A stretch of DNA of 64,000 nt. Origin: Flavobacterium croceum DSM 17960 (GTDB lineage: Bacteria > Bacteroidota > Bacteroidia > Flavobacteriales > Flavobacteriaceae). The stretch is taken from positions 95,519 through 159,518 of the forward strand of contig NZ_PQNY01000007.1 in NCBI RefSeq assembly GCF_002917885.1, read 5' to 3'. The notes under the pieces are model-generated. The model ran no database searches. It saw nothing but the letters and a program-made list of their open reading frames with translations, and was not told the origin of the DNA. A program made the position numbers and the translations under genes. Shown here in pieces: positions 1 through 9,022 of the stretch; the first letter of the stretch is position 1, and every line of letters begins with the position of its first letter.

Positions 1-1083
1 GGATTAATGACTTCGCCTCAAACAGCAAATCCTTATTTTGTTCGTTTTGCTTCTAGCGCAACTACTTCTGTATTGCAAGATGCTATGGCACAACAACCTA
101 CATTCTTTTCATTATGGATAGGTAATAACGATGTATTAGGTTATGCTATGAGCGGAGGAGACGGTTCTAACCCAATCACTCCTGCCACTGGAGCACCAGG
201 TGTTGGTTTTGACGGAACATACAATGCTCTTGTAAATACACTTACATCGGGTGGAGCAAAAGGAGTTGTAGCCAACATTCCTTACGTTTCTACAATACCT
301 TTCTTTACTACGGTGCCATACAATCCTTTAACTTCTGCTGTGTTAGGTAATGGTAATACAACAGTAGGAGATGCTACTATTTCTCAATTAAACACTCAGT
401 TATACGGGCCTTTAAAACAAGCATTAACCGCTTTTGGAGCAGGAGATAGAATAGAATTATTATCTACATCAAAAGCAAATCCAGTATTAATAAAAGATGA
501 ATCTCTAACAGATTTATCCGCTCAACTTACTGCTGCTTTTACACCAAGTATGGGTGCAGCTAATGCTGCTTTTTACGGAGCTGTATTTGGAAAAGCTAGA
601 CAAGCAAAAGCCACAGATTTAGTGCTATTAACAACTAAAAATGCTATTGGTGCAGCACCAACAGCTTCTGATTCTGGTTTAGGATTTGCGCCACCATCAC
701 CATTAAACAAGTTTGGTATAACTTATCCATTACAAGATAAACACATATTAATACCAACTGAAATTGCAGAACTAAAAACAGCTACCGATGCTTACAATGC
801 TACTATTAAAGCAGCAGCAGATGCAAAGGTTTTAGCTTTTGTTGATGTAAATGCAGTAATGCAACAATTAGCAAACGGAGGGGTTCGTTTTGATAACTAC
901 CACATGACAGCATCTTTTGTTCAAGGAGGAGCATTTGGTTTAGATGGCGTACACTTAACGGCTAGAGCTAATGCTTATGTTGCTAATAAATTTTTAGAAG
1001 CTATTAATGCAACTTATGGTTCGACATTCAAGTTCTATAAGCCTCAAAGTTTTCCAATGAGTTATCCAGCTAATTTACCTTAG
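1..1083 (+). CDS. SGNH/GDSL-type hydrolase, 3' part (5' end outside window)
   Basis: The reading frame is open from the first base, so the gene begins before the window; the Met at position 7 is probably internal. Counting from that Met, residues 39-42 read GNND, matching the block III G-x-N-D oxyanion motif of SGNH hydrolases, and D313-G-V-H316 matches the block V Asp-x-x-His catalytic pair. Block I with the nucleophilic Ser would lie upstream and cannot be seen. The flavobacterial family is usually an exported esterase or lipase with an unknown substrate. A strong terminator follows at 1108-1138. Family call is good; substrate is unknown. Confidence 0.8.
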   Translation, partial: GLMTSPQTANPYFVRFASSATTSVLQDAMAQQPTFFSLWIGNNDVLGYAMSGGDGSNPITPATGAPGVGFDGTYNALVNTLTSGGAKGVVANIPYVSTIPFFTTVPYNPLTSAVLGNGNTTVGDATISQLNTQLYGPLKQALTAFGAGDRIELLSTSKANPVLIKDESLTDLSAQLTAAFTPSMGAANAAFYGAVFGKARQAKATDLVLLTTKNAIGAAPTASDSGLGFAPPSPLNKFGITYPLQDKHILIPTEIAELKTATDAYNATIKAAADAKVLAFVDVNAVMQQLANGGVRFDNYHMTASFVQGGAFGLDGVHLTARANAYVANKFLEAINATYGSTFKFYKPQSFPMSYPANLP

Positions 1084-1107
1084 TAAATATTTATCTCAAT
1101 GAATAGT

Positions 1108-1138
1108 AAAAGGATTGTCTCAAACAGACAATCCTTTT
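1108..1138 (+). terminator. Rho-independent terminator after the SGNH hydrolase
   Basis: Perfect 13-bp stem AAAAGGATTGTCT / AGACAATCCTTTT with a 5-nt loop, followed by T-rich sequence. Confidence 0.88.
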
Positions 1139-1227
1139 TACTTATATCTAATTTTATCATAAAATTGATATTTTCTATTTAAAATTTCGATTACTTATAG
1201 TAATTTTAGCCTTTAATAAACTCTATT

Positions 1228-2193
1228 ATGATTAAAAAAATAATTACCGGATTTGCAGTATTAGTCTTGATGACTTCTTGTGTTTCCAAAAAAATATACA
1301 ACGATTTAGAATCTAAGTATGCCGATTTAAAAAAAGAAAACCGCTCTCTATCAGACACTAATGAAGTATTATCTCAGTCTAAAAATGATTTAGAAAATCA
1401 AAATAAATTGCTCACAGATGAACTCAATAAAACAAAAGCAGAACGAGATAAATTACTACAAGACTACACGGCTACTCAAAAAAATCTGAAAACACTACAA
1501 GATTCTTACAATGCTTTAGAAAAAGACAGCAATGATGCCTTAGCAACCAATATAAATAAAAATAGAGAACTACTGGCGCAACTAGATGCAAAAGAAAAAT
1601 CTATGAATGCAGAGCAAGAGCGATTAAATAAACTGAAAACCCAACTCGAAGCAAGCTCAAAAAGATTGGCAGAACTTGAAGCCTTACTAGATGCCAAAGA
1701 TGCTAACATGAAAAAGCTAAAGGAAACACTAACCAAATCGCTAAAAGCATTTGATGGCAAAGGACTTACAGTTTTTGAAAAAGATGGCAAAGTATATATC
1801 TCAATGGAAAACAAATTACTTTTTCAAACAGGTAGCTGGGCTGTAAATGATGAAGGAAAAAAAGCAGTTATAGAAGTAGGAAAGGTACTGGCACAAAACC
1901 CTGACTTATCTGTATTAATAGAAGGTCATACAGATAACGATAAAATTCTTGGAACTATAGGCGGTGGTGTAGAAAACAACTGGGATCTTTCTACCAAAAG
2001 AGCCACAGCTATTGTAAATATTTTGGCCGAAAATAAAGGTGTAAACAAACAAAATCTTACCGCAGCAGGTAGAGGAGAATACGCACCTGTGGCAAGCAAT
2101 GATACTGCCGAAGGAAAATCGAAAAACAGAAGAATTGAAATTATACTCACACCTAAGCTCGACGAAATTTCTAAAATGCTTAACGAATTATAA
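1228..2193 (+). CDS. OmpA family lipoprotein
   Basis: A lipoprotein signal ends in the lipobox at Cys18 (LMTSC). Residues about 25-165 are charged, heptad-like and rich in Lys, Glu, Leu and Gln, so they form a long coiled coil. Residues about 195-315 form an OmpA-C peptidoglycan-binding domain, with EGHTDND and the KNRRIEI arginine motif near 301 that contacts diaminopimelate. The protein should be anchored in the outer membrane by lipid and bind the cell wall with its C-terminus, as Pal-like proteins do. It lies between two terminators, so it is probably a single transcription unit. The architecture is clear; its exact role (envelope tethering or scaffolding) is inferred. Confidence 0.92.
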   Translation: MIKKIITGFAVLVLMTSCVSKKIYNDLESKYADLKKENRSLSDTNEVLSQSKNDLENQNKLLTDELNKTKAERDKLLQDYTATQKNLKTLQDSYNALEKDSNDALATNINKNRELLAQLDAKEKSMNAEQERLNKLKTQLEASSKRLAELEALLDAKDANMKKLKETLTKSLKAFDGKGLTVFEKDGKVYISMENKLLFQTGSWAVNDEGKKAVIEVGKVLAQNPDLSVLIEGHTDNDKILGTIGGGVENNWDLSTKRATAIVNILAENKGVNKQNLTAAGRGEYAPVASNDTAEGKSKNRRIEIILTPKLDEISKMLNEL

Positions 2194-2198
2194 TCACT

Positions 2199-2227
2199 AA
2201 ACCCCTGAAAAGAACATACAGGGGTTT
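2199..2227 (+). terminator. Terminator after the OmpA lipoprotein gene
   Basis: Perfect 9-bp stem AAACCCCTG / CAGGGGTTT with an 11-nt loop, starting 5 bases after the stop codon. The T-tract is short. Confidence 0.78.
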
Positions 2228-2236
2228 CTTACTAAT

Positions 2237-3274
2237 ATGAAATATACAACTCTACCCAACACAAAAATAGCTATATCAAAAGCTTGTTTAGGCACAATGA
2301 CTTTTGGTAATCAAAATACAGAAAAAGAAGCTCATCTTCAATTGGATTACGCCTTAGAAAGAGGAATTAATTTTATCGATACAGCCGAAATGTATCCTAT
2401 AGGCGGGAATGAAACTATTTTTGGAAACACTGAGCGCTATATAGGTTCTTGGGTATCCAAAAACAAATCGAAACGCGACAGTTTTGTATTGGCTACAAAA
2501 ATAGCAGGGCCTAATAGAGGTATGGACTACATTAGAAAACCTTTGGATTTTTCTAAGAAAAGTATACACGAAGCAGTAAATCTCAGTCTTAAAAATCTTC
2601 AAACAGATTATATAGACTTATACCAAATGCATTGGCCAGAGCGTGTAATGAATATGTTTGGCAAAAGAGGTTTAACCGAAATAGATACGCATTGGAAAGA
2701 GAATTTTCTGGAAGTTCTCTATATTTTTGATGGATTGATAAAAGAAGGAAAGATAAAACACATTGGTGTTTCTAATGAAAACCCTTACGGCGTTATGAAA
2801 TTTTTGAATGAAAGCGAAAAACACAATTTACCTAGAATTGTAAGCATTCAAAATCCATATTCTTTGCTAAACAGGTTGTTTGAAGTAGGCTTATCTGAAC
2901 TTTGTTATCGAGAAAATGTAGGTTTACTCGCCTACTCGCCTTTAGCTTTTGGTTTTCTCTCTGGAAAATATTTAAAAGGTTATCCAGAAAACTCTAGAAT
3001 GACATTATTTCCACATTTTACTCGATATACCAACGAAAATTGTTTTAAAGCGACACGTTTGTATTTAGAATTGGCAAATGCAGTAAATTTAACACCAACG
3101 CAATTAGCTATTGCATTTGTAAATCAGCAACAATTTGTAACAGCAACAATTATTGGTGCTACAACCATGCAACAGTTGGAAGAAAACATCAATGCTTTTA
3201 CGATAAATTTAAGTTCTGAAATTATTTTAGAAATTAACAAAATTCAAGAACAAATACCCAATCCTGCACCGTAA
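2237..3274 (+). CDS. Aldo/keto reductase (Tas-like)
   Basis: A 345-residue (alpha/beta)8-barrel NADPH-dependent oxidoreductase. The catalytic tetrad of the family is visible: D48 and Y53 in FIDTAEMYP, K88 in ATKIAG and H132 in MHWPER. The length and the extra loop after Tyr53 (IGGNETIFG) resemble E. coli Tas rather than the shorter xylose-reductase type. The physiological substrate cannot be told from sequence; aldehydes or ketones are expected. The next gene, yraN, starts 5 bases after the stop, so the two are probably co-transcribed although their functions are unrelated. Confidence 0.92.
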   Translation: MKYTTLPNTKIAISKACLGTMTFGNQNTEKEAHLQLDYALERGINFIDTAEMYPIGGNETIFGNTERYIGSWVSKNKSKRDSFVLATKIAGPNRGMDYIRKPLDFSKKSIHEAVNLSLKNLQTDYIDLYQMHWPERVMNMFGKRGLTEIDTHWKENFLEVLYIFDGLIKEGKIKHIGVSNENPYGVMKFLNESEKHNLPRIVSIQNPYSLLNRLFEVGLSELCYRENVGLLAYSPLAFGFLSGKYLKGYPENSRMTLFPHFTRYTNENCFKATRLYLELANAVNLTPTQLAIAFVNQQQFVTATIIGATTMQQLEENINAFTINLSSEIILEINKIQEQIPNPAP

Positions 3275-3279
3275 TTACT

Positions 3280-3639
3280 ATGGCAGAGCACAACGAATTA
3301 GGTAAATACGGCGAAGAGTTAGCAAAAGATTTTCTACAAAAAAACGGCTATATCATTCTAGAAACTAATTGGATTTTTCAAAAAGCTGAAGTAGATATTA
3401 TAGCACAAAAAGAAAATATTTTGATAGCTGTAGAAGTTAAAACTCGCTCGTCTATAGATTTTGGACTTCCACAAGATTTTGTAAAATCAAAAAAAATACA
3501 ATTGGTAACCAAAGCCATCAACGAATACATTCAACAAAAAAATCTTGATCTAAGTGTACGATTTGATATTGTTTCAGTTTATAAAAACAACAATAAATAT
3601 GATTTAGAGCACATTGAAGATGCTTTTTATTTTTTTTAG
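3280..3639 (+). CDS. YraN family (UPF0102) putative endonuclease
   Basis: A 119-residue protein with the UPF0102 pattern: GKYGEELA near the N-terminus, then E37, D39 and E52-V-K54, which matches the PD-(D/E)xK nuclease core. The family has a Holliday-junction resolvase-like fold and is very widespread, but its cellular role is not settled. It starts 5 bases after the aldo/keto reductase stop, which indicates co-transcription. Length is normal for the family. Family call is firm; nuclease activity is inferred from the motif. Confidence 0.9.
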   Translation: MAEHNELGKYGEELAKDFLQKNGYIILETNWIFQKAEVDIIAQKENILIAVEVKTRSSIDFGLPQDFVKSKKIQLVTKAINEYIQQKNLDLSVRFDIVSVYKNNNKYDLEHIEDAFYFF

Positions 3640-3683
3640 AAACAAATCTCTATATTTACATTAACTAACAAACTAACTAAACC

Positions 3684-5879
3684 ATGAAAAGATTAACCGT
3701 TTTATGTTTTATTATACTGAGTTTTATAGCTTTTTCTCAAAACGAAATAGGGAAAAATGTTCAAAAACTAGATGCTAAACATACAAATTATAATTTGTAT
3801 ACATTATTTACAAATTCTAAAAAATCTCAAAATGCCACAGTAAACAAAGTAGTCGAGAATGCCACAACGGCAACTATTAACCCTGTAGTATTGCAACAAA
3901 TACAAACGCTTCAACCCGAACATATTTTATTGGAAATTCCTTACAATAACACTCAAATTGAGGTTAAATTATATAAAGTAAATTTATTTACCAACGATTT
4001 TCAAATAGATACTAATATACGAACCAATATTTCATATAAAAAGGGAGTCTATTATAGAGGAATTATTAACAACGATTATACTTCGGTAGCAAGCTTTAAT
4101 TTTTTTGAAAACGACTGCAACGGTATACTATCTGGAGATGTTTACAGCAATGTAGTTATAGGCAAATTAGACGTAAAAAATAACTCATCTGAATATATTA
4201 TTTACGAAGATCATAATTTTAAAGTAACCCCAAATTTAAAATGCGCTACTAAAGATGACCAATCAAGTGTTTCTTCAGAAAATGATTTAGCAAATCATAA
4301 AAGCACAAATACTACAAGATGTGTTACCATGTATTTTGAAATAGATTACAATATATATCTGCAAAACGGTAGTGACACAACCAATACAACCAACTGGATG
4401 ACATCTGTTTTTAATAACGTGCAAACGCTTTACAACAACGATACAATAAACATAGCATTAAAATCTATGTATATTTGGACTACACAAGATCCTTATGAAG
4501 GCGCAGGCACATCTTCTAGTGATTATTTATTTTTGTTTAATGCTACCCGACCTGTATTTAATGGTGATGTAGGACAACTCGTAGGTATAGATAGTGGCGG
4601 TTTAGGTGGTGTAGCAGTTACTATAAATGGGCTTTGTTCTACAAATAATTTTAGCTATTCTGATGTTGATATTAGTTACAACACAGTACCAACCTATTCA
4701 TGGACAGTTCAAGTTATTACACACGAATTTGGCCATTTACTAGGTTCGCCTCACACCCATGCGTGTGTTTGGAACGGAAACAATACAGCAATAGACAATT
4801 GTGCGCCACAAGCTCTTGGCTCTAGTTGGGAGGGAGGAAGTTGTATGACATCTCCTCCTACTTTACCTACAAGTACTCAAAAAGGAACTATTATGAGCTA
4901 TTGCCATTTATTATCATCTATTGGAATCAAATTTTCAAATGGCTTTGGAACACAACCTAAAAATAGAATAATCAGCAAAGTAAATACAGCAACATGTTTA
5001 AGTACAGATTGTATTAACACTTGTATTAATACTGTAGAAGATGTTTCGGTTGGTAATGTTACTTCGTCTACCGCGGTTATAAATTGGATAGATTCAAACT
5101 CAAGTTCTTGGCAAATAGCTGTATATCCTTACGGACAAAATGCTACTACTTGGAGCAATGCTAGTACAAATAGTTTCAATGCTGTGGGTTTAAATCCTAA
5201 TACATACTATGTAGCTTCAGTAAGACCTCTTTGTTCAAATACTACAGCTATTCCTTACGCAAGAAACTTTGTTTTTGTTACACCAGGAGATTTTTGTGGA
5301 GGTTTAAATTTTTATGATACAGGCGGTGTAAATAATAATTATGCTGATATGGAAACGGTAACTCGCATCATGATACCTAATGTTCCTAACAATCTAATAA
5401 AAATTACTTTTACTGCTTTTGATTTTGAGCAAGACTATGATTATTTGTATTTATATGATGGAAACTCTGTAAGCGCTCCCGAAATAGGCTCTTTTACAGG
5501 AAATACAATTCCTGGAACGTATACATCTACAGCTCCAGATGGAAGCATGACACTTAAATATGTTACCGACCAAGCTGTAAATAACGCTGGTTTTGAAGCT
5601 TTTATAACTTGTACTCCAAATCTTTCAAATCAAAATTTTTCAGAATATATAGATTTTACATATTATCCAAATCCTGTAAAAAATACAATCACATTACACT
5701 CGGGTACAAAACCGTTTACAACTGTAACCATTTACAATATAACAGGGCAACTACTTTATACAAGTACCAAAAATCAATTGGATTCTCAAATAGACATATC
5801 TAGTTACGCCAGCGGAACTTATTTTTTCAAGGTTGATTTTGGTGAAAAACAAGTACATTTTAAAATAGTAAAAGAGTAA
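3684..5879 (+). CDS. Secreted zinc metalloprotease (metzincin) with Fn3, CUB-like and T9SS sorting domains
   Basis: A Sec signal peptide covers residues 1-18. The zinc site HExxHxxGxxH is H347-E348...H351...H357, with the Met-turn at M404 in GTIMSYC, which defines a metzincin of the reprolysin-like type (M12 clan). A fibronectin type III-like domain spans about 443-535 and a CUB-like domain about 536-645, where DFCGG and YLYDG are seen. The C-terminal 75 residues form a type A T9SS sorting domain (YYPNPVKN ... GTYFFKV). It should be exported by Sec, then secreted or attached to the surface by T9SS after removal of the tail. The substrate is unknown. A bidirectional hairpin follows and separates it from the convergent acyltransferase. 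Confidence 0.92.
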   Translation: MKRLTVLCFIILSFIAFSQNEIGKNVQKLDAKHTNYNLYTLFTNSKKSQNATVNKVVENATTATINPVVLQQIQTLQPEHILLEIPYNNTQIEVKLYKVNLFTNDFQIDTNIRTNISYKKGVYYRGIINNDYTSVASFNFFENDCNGILSGDVYSNVVIGKLDVKNNSSEYIIYEDHNFKVTPNLKCATKDDQSSVSSENDLANHKSTNTTRCVTMYFEIDYNIYLQNGSDTTNTTNWMTSVFNNVQTLYNNDTINIALKSMYIWTTQDPYEGAGTSSSDYLFLFNATRPVFNGDVGQLVGIDSGGLGGVAVTINGLCSTNNFSYSDVDISYNTVPTYSWTVQVITHEFGHLLGSPHTHACVWNGNNTAIDNCAPQALGSSWEGGSCMTSPPTLPTSTQKGTIMSYCHLLSSIGIKFSNGFGTQPKNRIISKVNTATCLSTDCINTCINTVEDVSVGNVTSSTAVINWIDSNSSSWQIAVYPYGQNATTWSNASTNSFNAVGLNPNTYYVASVRPLCSNTTAIPYARNFVFVTPGDFCGGLNFYDTGGVNNNYADMETVTRIMIPNVPNNLIKITFTAFDFEQDYDYLYLYDGNSVSAPEIGSFTGNTIPGTYTSTAPDGSMTLKYVTDQAVNNAGFEAFITCTPNLSNQNFSEYIDFTYYPNPVKNTITLHSGTKPFTTVTIYNITGQLLYTSTKNQLDSQIDISSYASGTYFFKVDFGEKQVHFKIVKE

Positions 5880-5900
5880 CCTTGTATAGCTTCAAAAAAC

Positions 5901-5932
5901 AAAAAAAGATTTCTAAATAGAAATCTTTTTTT
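5901..5932. terminator. Bidirectional terminator between convergent genes
   Basis: AAAGATTTCTA and TAGAAATCTTT pair around a very short loop, with A-runs on the left and T-runs on the right, so it can work in both directions. It overlaps the last codons of the minus-strand acyltransferase. Confidence 0.8.
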
Positions 5933-6671
5933 GTTTTTCTTCATCTAGAAGTAAATCATTGAGTATAACAGATCTTGCTCGCTCTTTTAATGCTTTTTTA
6001 GCATCTTGATCGTGTAGAGCGGTTTCTATAAATGAATGAATTTTAACACGCATAACGCCCATACTTCCACTAAAAAAAGTATAAGACAAACGCTTTTTAT
6101 TATCATAAAACGTAATAGGCACTATAGGTATTTGATGCTCTATAGCCAAACGAAAAGCGCCGTCTTTAAATTCATCCAAAATAACAGACTCATCAGGAAC
6201 ACCACCTTCAGGAAAAATACAAATGCTTAAGCCTTGCTTAAGCCTTCTTTGAGCTTGTTCATACACTTCATACCTGCTTTTTTGATTGGTGCGATCTACC
6301 AAAATACTGGTTCGTTTATAAAAAAAACCAAATAATGGAATGTTTGCCAATTCTTTTTTACCTACAAAAACAAATGGATTTTTAACTACGGCAAGCATCA
6401 GCATAATATCAGTCATACTTGTGTGATTGGCAATTAGCATGTAGCTTTTATGAATATCAAGCTCTTGTTCTTTTTGCACAACATAATAAAACCCCATACC
6501 ATATAAAATGAATTTTGCCCATATTCTTGCTATTTTAAAAAAATAGGGATACCAACTTTCTTTTAAGATAGAAAGTAGTAAAAGAGGGAAAAACAAAACA
6601 ATAGGAGCCGCTACAAGTATATAAAACCATATACGCCACAACAACCATAAAGGATATTTTAAAAATTTCAT
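5913..6671 (-). CDS. 1-acyl-sn-glycerol-3-phosphate acyltransferase (PlsC-like)
   Basis: Transfers an acyl chain to the sn-2 position of lysophosphatidate in phospholipid synthesis at the inner membrane. The Hx4D catalytic motif is NHTSMTD (H83, D88) and the phosphate-binding motif FPEGG follows near residue 157. The N-terminus has two hydrophobic membrane segments within residues 8-60. I start it at the Met at 6671 (MKFLKYPLW). An earlier in-frame Met at 6722 exists, but the TACTTTTG promoter element at 6728-6735 would put transcription initiation at about that codon. Length from 6671 is 252 residues, normal for the family. Convergent with the metalloprotease gene. Confidence 0.88.
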   Translation of the reverse strand: MKFLKYPLWLLWRIWFYILVAAPIVLFFPLLLLSILKESWYPYFFKIARIWAKFILYGMGFYYVVQKEQELDIHKSYMLIANHTSMTDIMLMLAVVKNPFVFVGKKELANIPLFGFFYKRTSILVDRTNQKSRYEVYEQAQRRLKQGLSICIFPEGGVPDESVILDEFKDGAFRLAIEHQIPIVPITFYDNKKRLSYTFFSGSMGVMRVKIHSFIETALHDQDAKKALKERARSVILNDLLLDEEKQKKISI

Positions 6672-6727
6672 TACTATTTGGGTTAGATACATAAAAAAGA
6701 CATTCAGATATGTCGTTTTCATTTTTT

Positions 6728-6735
6728 CAAAAGTA
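6728..6735 (-). promoter_or_regulatory. Promoter -7 element of the acyltransferase gene
   Basis: Minus-strand TACTTTTG matches the Bacteroidota TAnnTTTG -7 motif. It favours the downstream start at 6671. Confidence 0.55.
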
Positions 6736-6809
6736 ACGCTTTTTTAGCTAAAATAATATTTTCAAAGGTTACATCGGTCAATAGGTTTTAAACTCAAACC
6801 AAAATAAAT

Positions 6810-6817
6810 TACCTTTG
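6810..6817 (+). promoter_or_regulatory. Promoter -7 element of trpS
   Basis: TACCTTTG matches TAnnTTTG, 15 bases before the ATG at 6833. An upstream in-frame TTG at 6815 lies inside this element, so it cannot be the start on a transcript from here. Confidence 0.7.
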
Positions 6818-6832
6818 CAAAAAATAAAAACT

Positions 6833-7801
6833 ATGGCAAAAATACTTACAGGTGTACAAAGCACTGGAACTCCTCATTTAGGAAACTTATTAGGAGCCAT
6901 ATTACCTGCAATAGAACTTTCTAAAAACCCTGAAAATCAATCGTTTTTATTTATTGCCGATTTACATTCGATAACTCAAATAAAAAACGGGGCAGAACTT
7001 CGCCAAAACACCTATAGCACAGCCGCAGTTTGGTTGGCTTGCGGACTAGATATAAACCAAGTTGTATTTTATCGCCAAAGCGATGTGGCGCAAACCGCAG
7101 AGCTATCGTGGTATTTAAGTTGTTTCTTTCCGTTTCAACGCCTTACTTTAGCGCATTCATTTAAAGATAAAGCCGATAGACTAGAAGATGTAAATGCTGG
7201 TTTATTTACTTATCCAATGCTTATGGCTGCCGATATTTTATTGTATGATGCCGAGATTGTACCCGTAGGAAAAGACCAATTGCAACATTTGGAAATAACT
7301 CGAGATGTAGCTTCAAGATTTAACCATCAAATGGGAGAAACCTTTGTATTGCCCGATGCTAAAGTACAAGAAGACACTATGTATATACCAGGTACTGATG
7401 GCCAAAAAATGAGTAAATCTCGTGGTAATATTATTAACATATTTTTGGAAGATAAACCTTTGCGCAAGCAAGTAATGAGTATAGAAACCGATAGCACACC
7501 ACTAGAAGAACCCAAAAACCCAGATACTTGCAAAGTTTTTGCACTATACAAACTATTGGCAACCATACAGCAAACCGAAGAATTGAGAGCGAAATACTTA
7601 GCTGGAAATTATGGGTATGGTCATGCTAAACAAGAGTTGTTTGACTTAATAATAACCCGATTTAAAACCGAAAGAGAAAAATATAATTATTACATGAATA
7701 ATTTAGCAGAGGTAGACGAAATTCTTAAACAAGGTGCTCAAAAAGCTTCTCTAATAGCCGATGGTGTTTTACAAAGAGTAAGACAAAAACTAGGCTACTA
7801 A
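6833..7801 (+). CDS. trpS: Tryptophan--tRNA ligase
   Basis: Class I aminoacyl-tRNA synthetase that charges tRNA-Trp. The HIGH motif appears as PHLGN (residues 14-18) after GVQSTG, and KMSKS is at 192-196. Both are in the order and spacing of bacterial TrpRS, and the 322-residue length is normal. GTDGQ just before KMSKS is also typical. The start is set at the ATG at 6833 because the promoter element covers the upstream alternative. The gene is convergent with dprA, 9 bases away, with no clear terminator between. No T-box leader is visible. Confidence 0.97.
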   Translation: MAKILTGVQSTGTPHLGNLLGAILPAIELSKNPENQSFLFIADLHSITQIKNGAELRQNTYSTAAVWLACGLDINQVVFYRQSDVAQTAELSWYLSCFFPFQRLTLAHSFKDKADRLEDVNAGLFTYPMLMAADILLYDAEIVPVGKDQLQHLEITRDVASRFNHQMGETFVLPDAKVQEDTMYIPGTDGQKMSKSRGNIINIFLEDKPLRKQVMSIETDSTPLEEPKNPDTCKVFALYKLLATIQQTEELRAKYLAGNYGYGHAKQELFDLIITRFKTEREKYNYYMNNLAEVDEILKQGAQKASLIADGVLQRVRQKLGY

Positions 7802-7810
7802 ATTTAGATT

Positions 7811-8920
7811 TTATATTGCCTCAAAGAGTTTTCCGGGTAATGGTTTTATTACGCCTTTGAGTTCCATAGTAAGTAATATAGATGATATTTTAAAGATAGG
7901 CATCTCACAATCAAGAGCAATTACATCGAGTAATTGCTTTCCGTTTTTTTGTAGATATTCATAGATTTTTTGTTCATCGCTACTCAACTCTACAAACAAC
8001 TGTTTTTGAATAACTTTTTTATTCTCTACAACGGCGTCATGTTCCCAATTAAGAATATAAACCATGTCTGAAGCAGAAGTAATCAAATGTGCTTGTTGCG
8101 TTTTAATAAGCATATTACAACCTTGGCTGTATTTGTCTGTACTTCTTCCAGGTACTGCAAAAACATCTCTGTTGTAGTCGTTTGCTATCGCAGCGGTAAT
8201 GAGTGAGCCACCTTTGTCGGCACTTTCTATTACTAAAGTAGCTTCGGCAATACCTGCTACAATACGATTTCTTTTTACAAAATTTTCTTTATCAGGATTA
8301 GTATTACTCCAAAATTCGGTAATAAAACCACCATTCTGTTCCATCTTAGAAACATACTTTTTGTGTGTTTTTGGATATATTTGATTAAGTCCGTGAGCCA
8401 ATACACCAATTGTTTGCAATCCAAAATCCATGGCGCATTGATGAGCCCAAATATCTACACCATAGGCAAATCCTGAAACGATAATTGGTTTATAAGGTGC
8501 AATATCGGCAATGAAATTTTTACAAAAATCAATGCCATAACTTGTAATTTGCCGAGTACCTACAATGCTTATTATTTTTTGATTTTGCCAATCTATAGTG
8601 CCTGTATAAAACAATAAAACGGGGGCATCTATGCAGTGTTTTAATTTTTCGGGGTAGTCATCATCAAAAAAGTAACTTACTTGTATGTTTTCAGAGGTAA
8701 TATATTCTAATTCTTTTTGAGCAAGATGAAAAACATGTTTGTTGGCAAGGTTTTTTATCAATATAGTACCAACACCATCAATTTTTTTTAATTGTTCTGC
8801 AGAACATTGAAATACTTCTTGGGCAGAACCACAGTGCGATATTAATTTCTTGGCCATAATATCGCCAATGCCTTCTATTTTTAATAATGCTAGGGTATAA
8901 TATAATGCTTCTTGTTTCAT
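7811..8920 (-). CDS. dprA: DNA-processing protein DprA
   Basis: DprA/Smf loads RecA onto single-stranded DNA taken up in natural transformation. An N-terminal helix-hairpin-helix region (GIGDIMAKKLI, then IDGVGTILIKNLA) precedes the extended Rossmann domain, with IVGTRQITSYG, SGFAYGVDIWAH, GVLAHGL, ITEFW, KRNRIVAG and ADKGGSLITA, which are conserved DprA blocks. A C-terminal winged helix of about 60 residues (QKIYEYLQKNGKQLLDVIALD) follows. The Met at 8920 (MKQEALYYT) fits the family start; an earlier Met at 8962 would add 14 residues without family support. Presence of dprA is consistent with transformation capacity but does not prove it. Confidence 0.95.
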   Translation of the reverse strand: MKQEALYYTLALLKIEGIGDIMAKKLISHCGSAQEVFQCSAEQLKKIDGVGTILIKNLANKHVFHLAQKELEYITSENIQVSYFFDDDYPEKLKHCIDAPVLLFYTGTIDWQNQKIISIVGTRQITSYGIDFCKNFIADIAPYKPIIVSGFAYGVDIWAHQCAMDFGLQTIGVLAHGLNQIYPKTHKKYVSKMEQNGGFITEFWSNTNPDKENFVKRNRIVAGIAEATLVIESADKGGSLITAAIANDYNRDVFAVPGRSTDKYSQGCNMLIKTQQAHLITSASDMVYILNWEHDAVVENKKVIQKQLFVELSSDEQKIYEYLQKNGKQLLDVIALDCEMPIFKISSILLTMELKGVIKPLPGKLFEAI

Positions 8921-8980
8921 GGTAGATAAAATTACTTGTGCAAAATAGGTTAAAAAAATCATTACTAAAAAAATATATAG

Positions 8981-8988
8981 TATATTTG
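8981..8988 (+). promoter_or_regulatory. Promoter -7 element of the HU/SPOR gene
   Basis: TATATTTG matches TAnnTTTG, 34 bases upstream of the ATG at 9023. Confidence 0.65.
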
Positions 8989-9022
8989 GTTTCCAAATTA
9001 TAACCTACATAAATCATTCGCC

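Noticed and set aside
6815..6832. Upstream TTG start for trpS
   Set aside because: It falls inside the TACCTTTG promoter element; the ATG at 6833 matches the family N-terminus.
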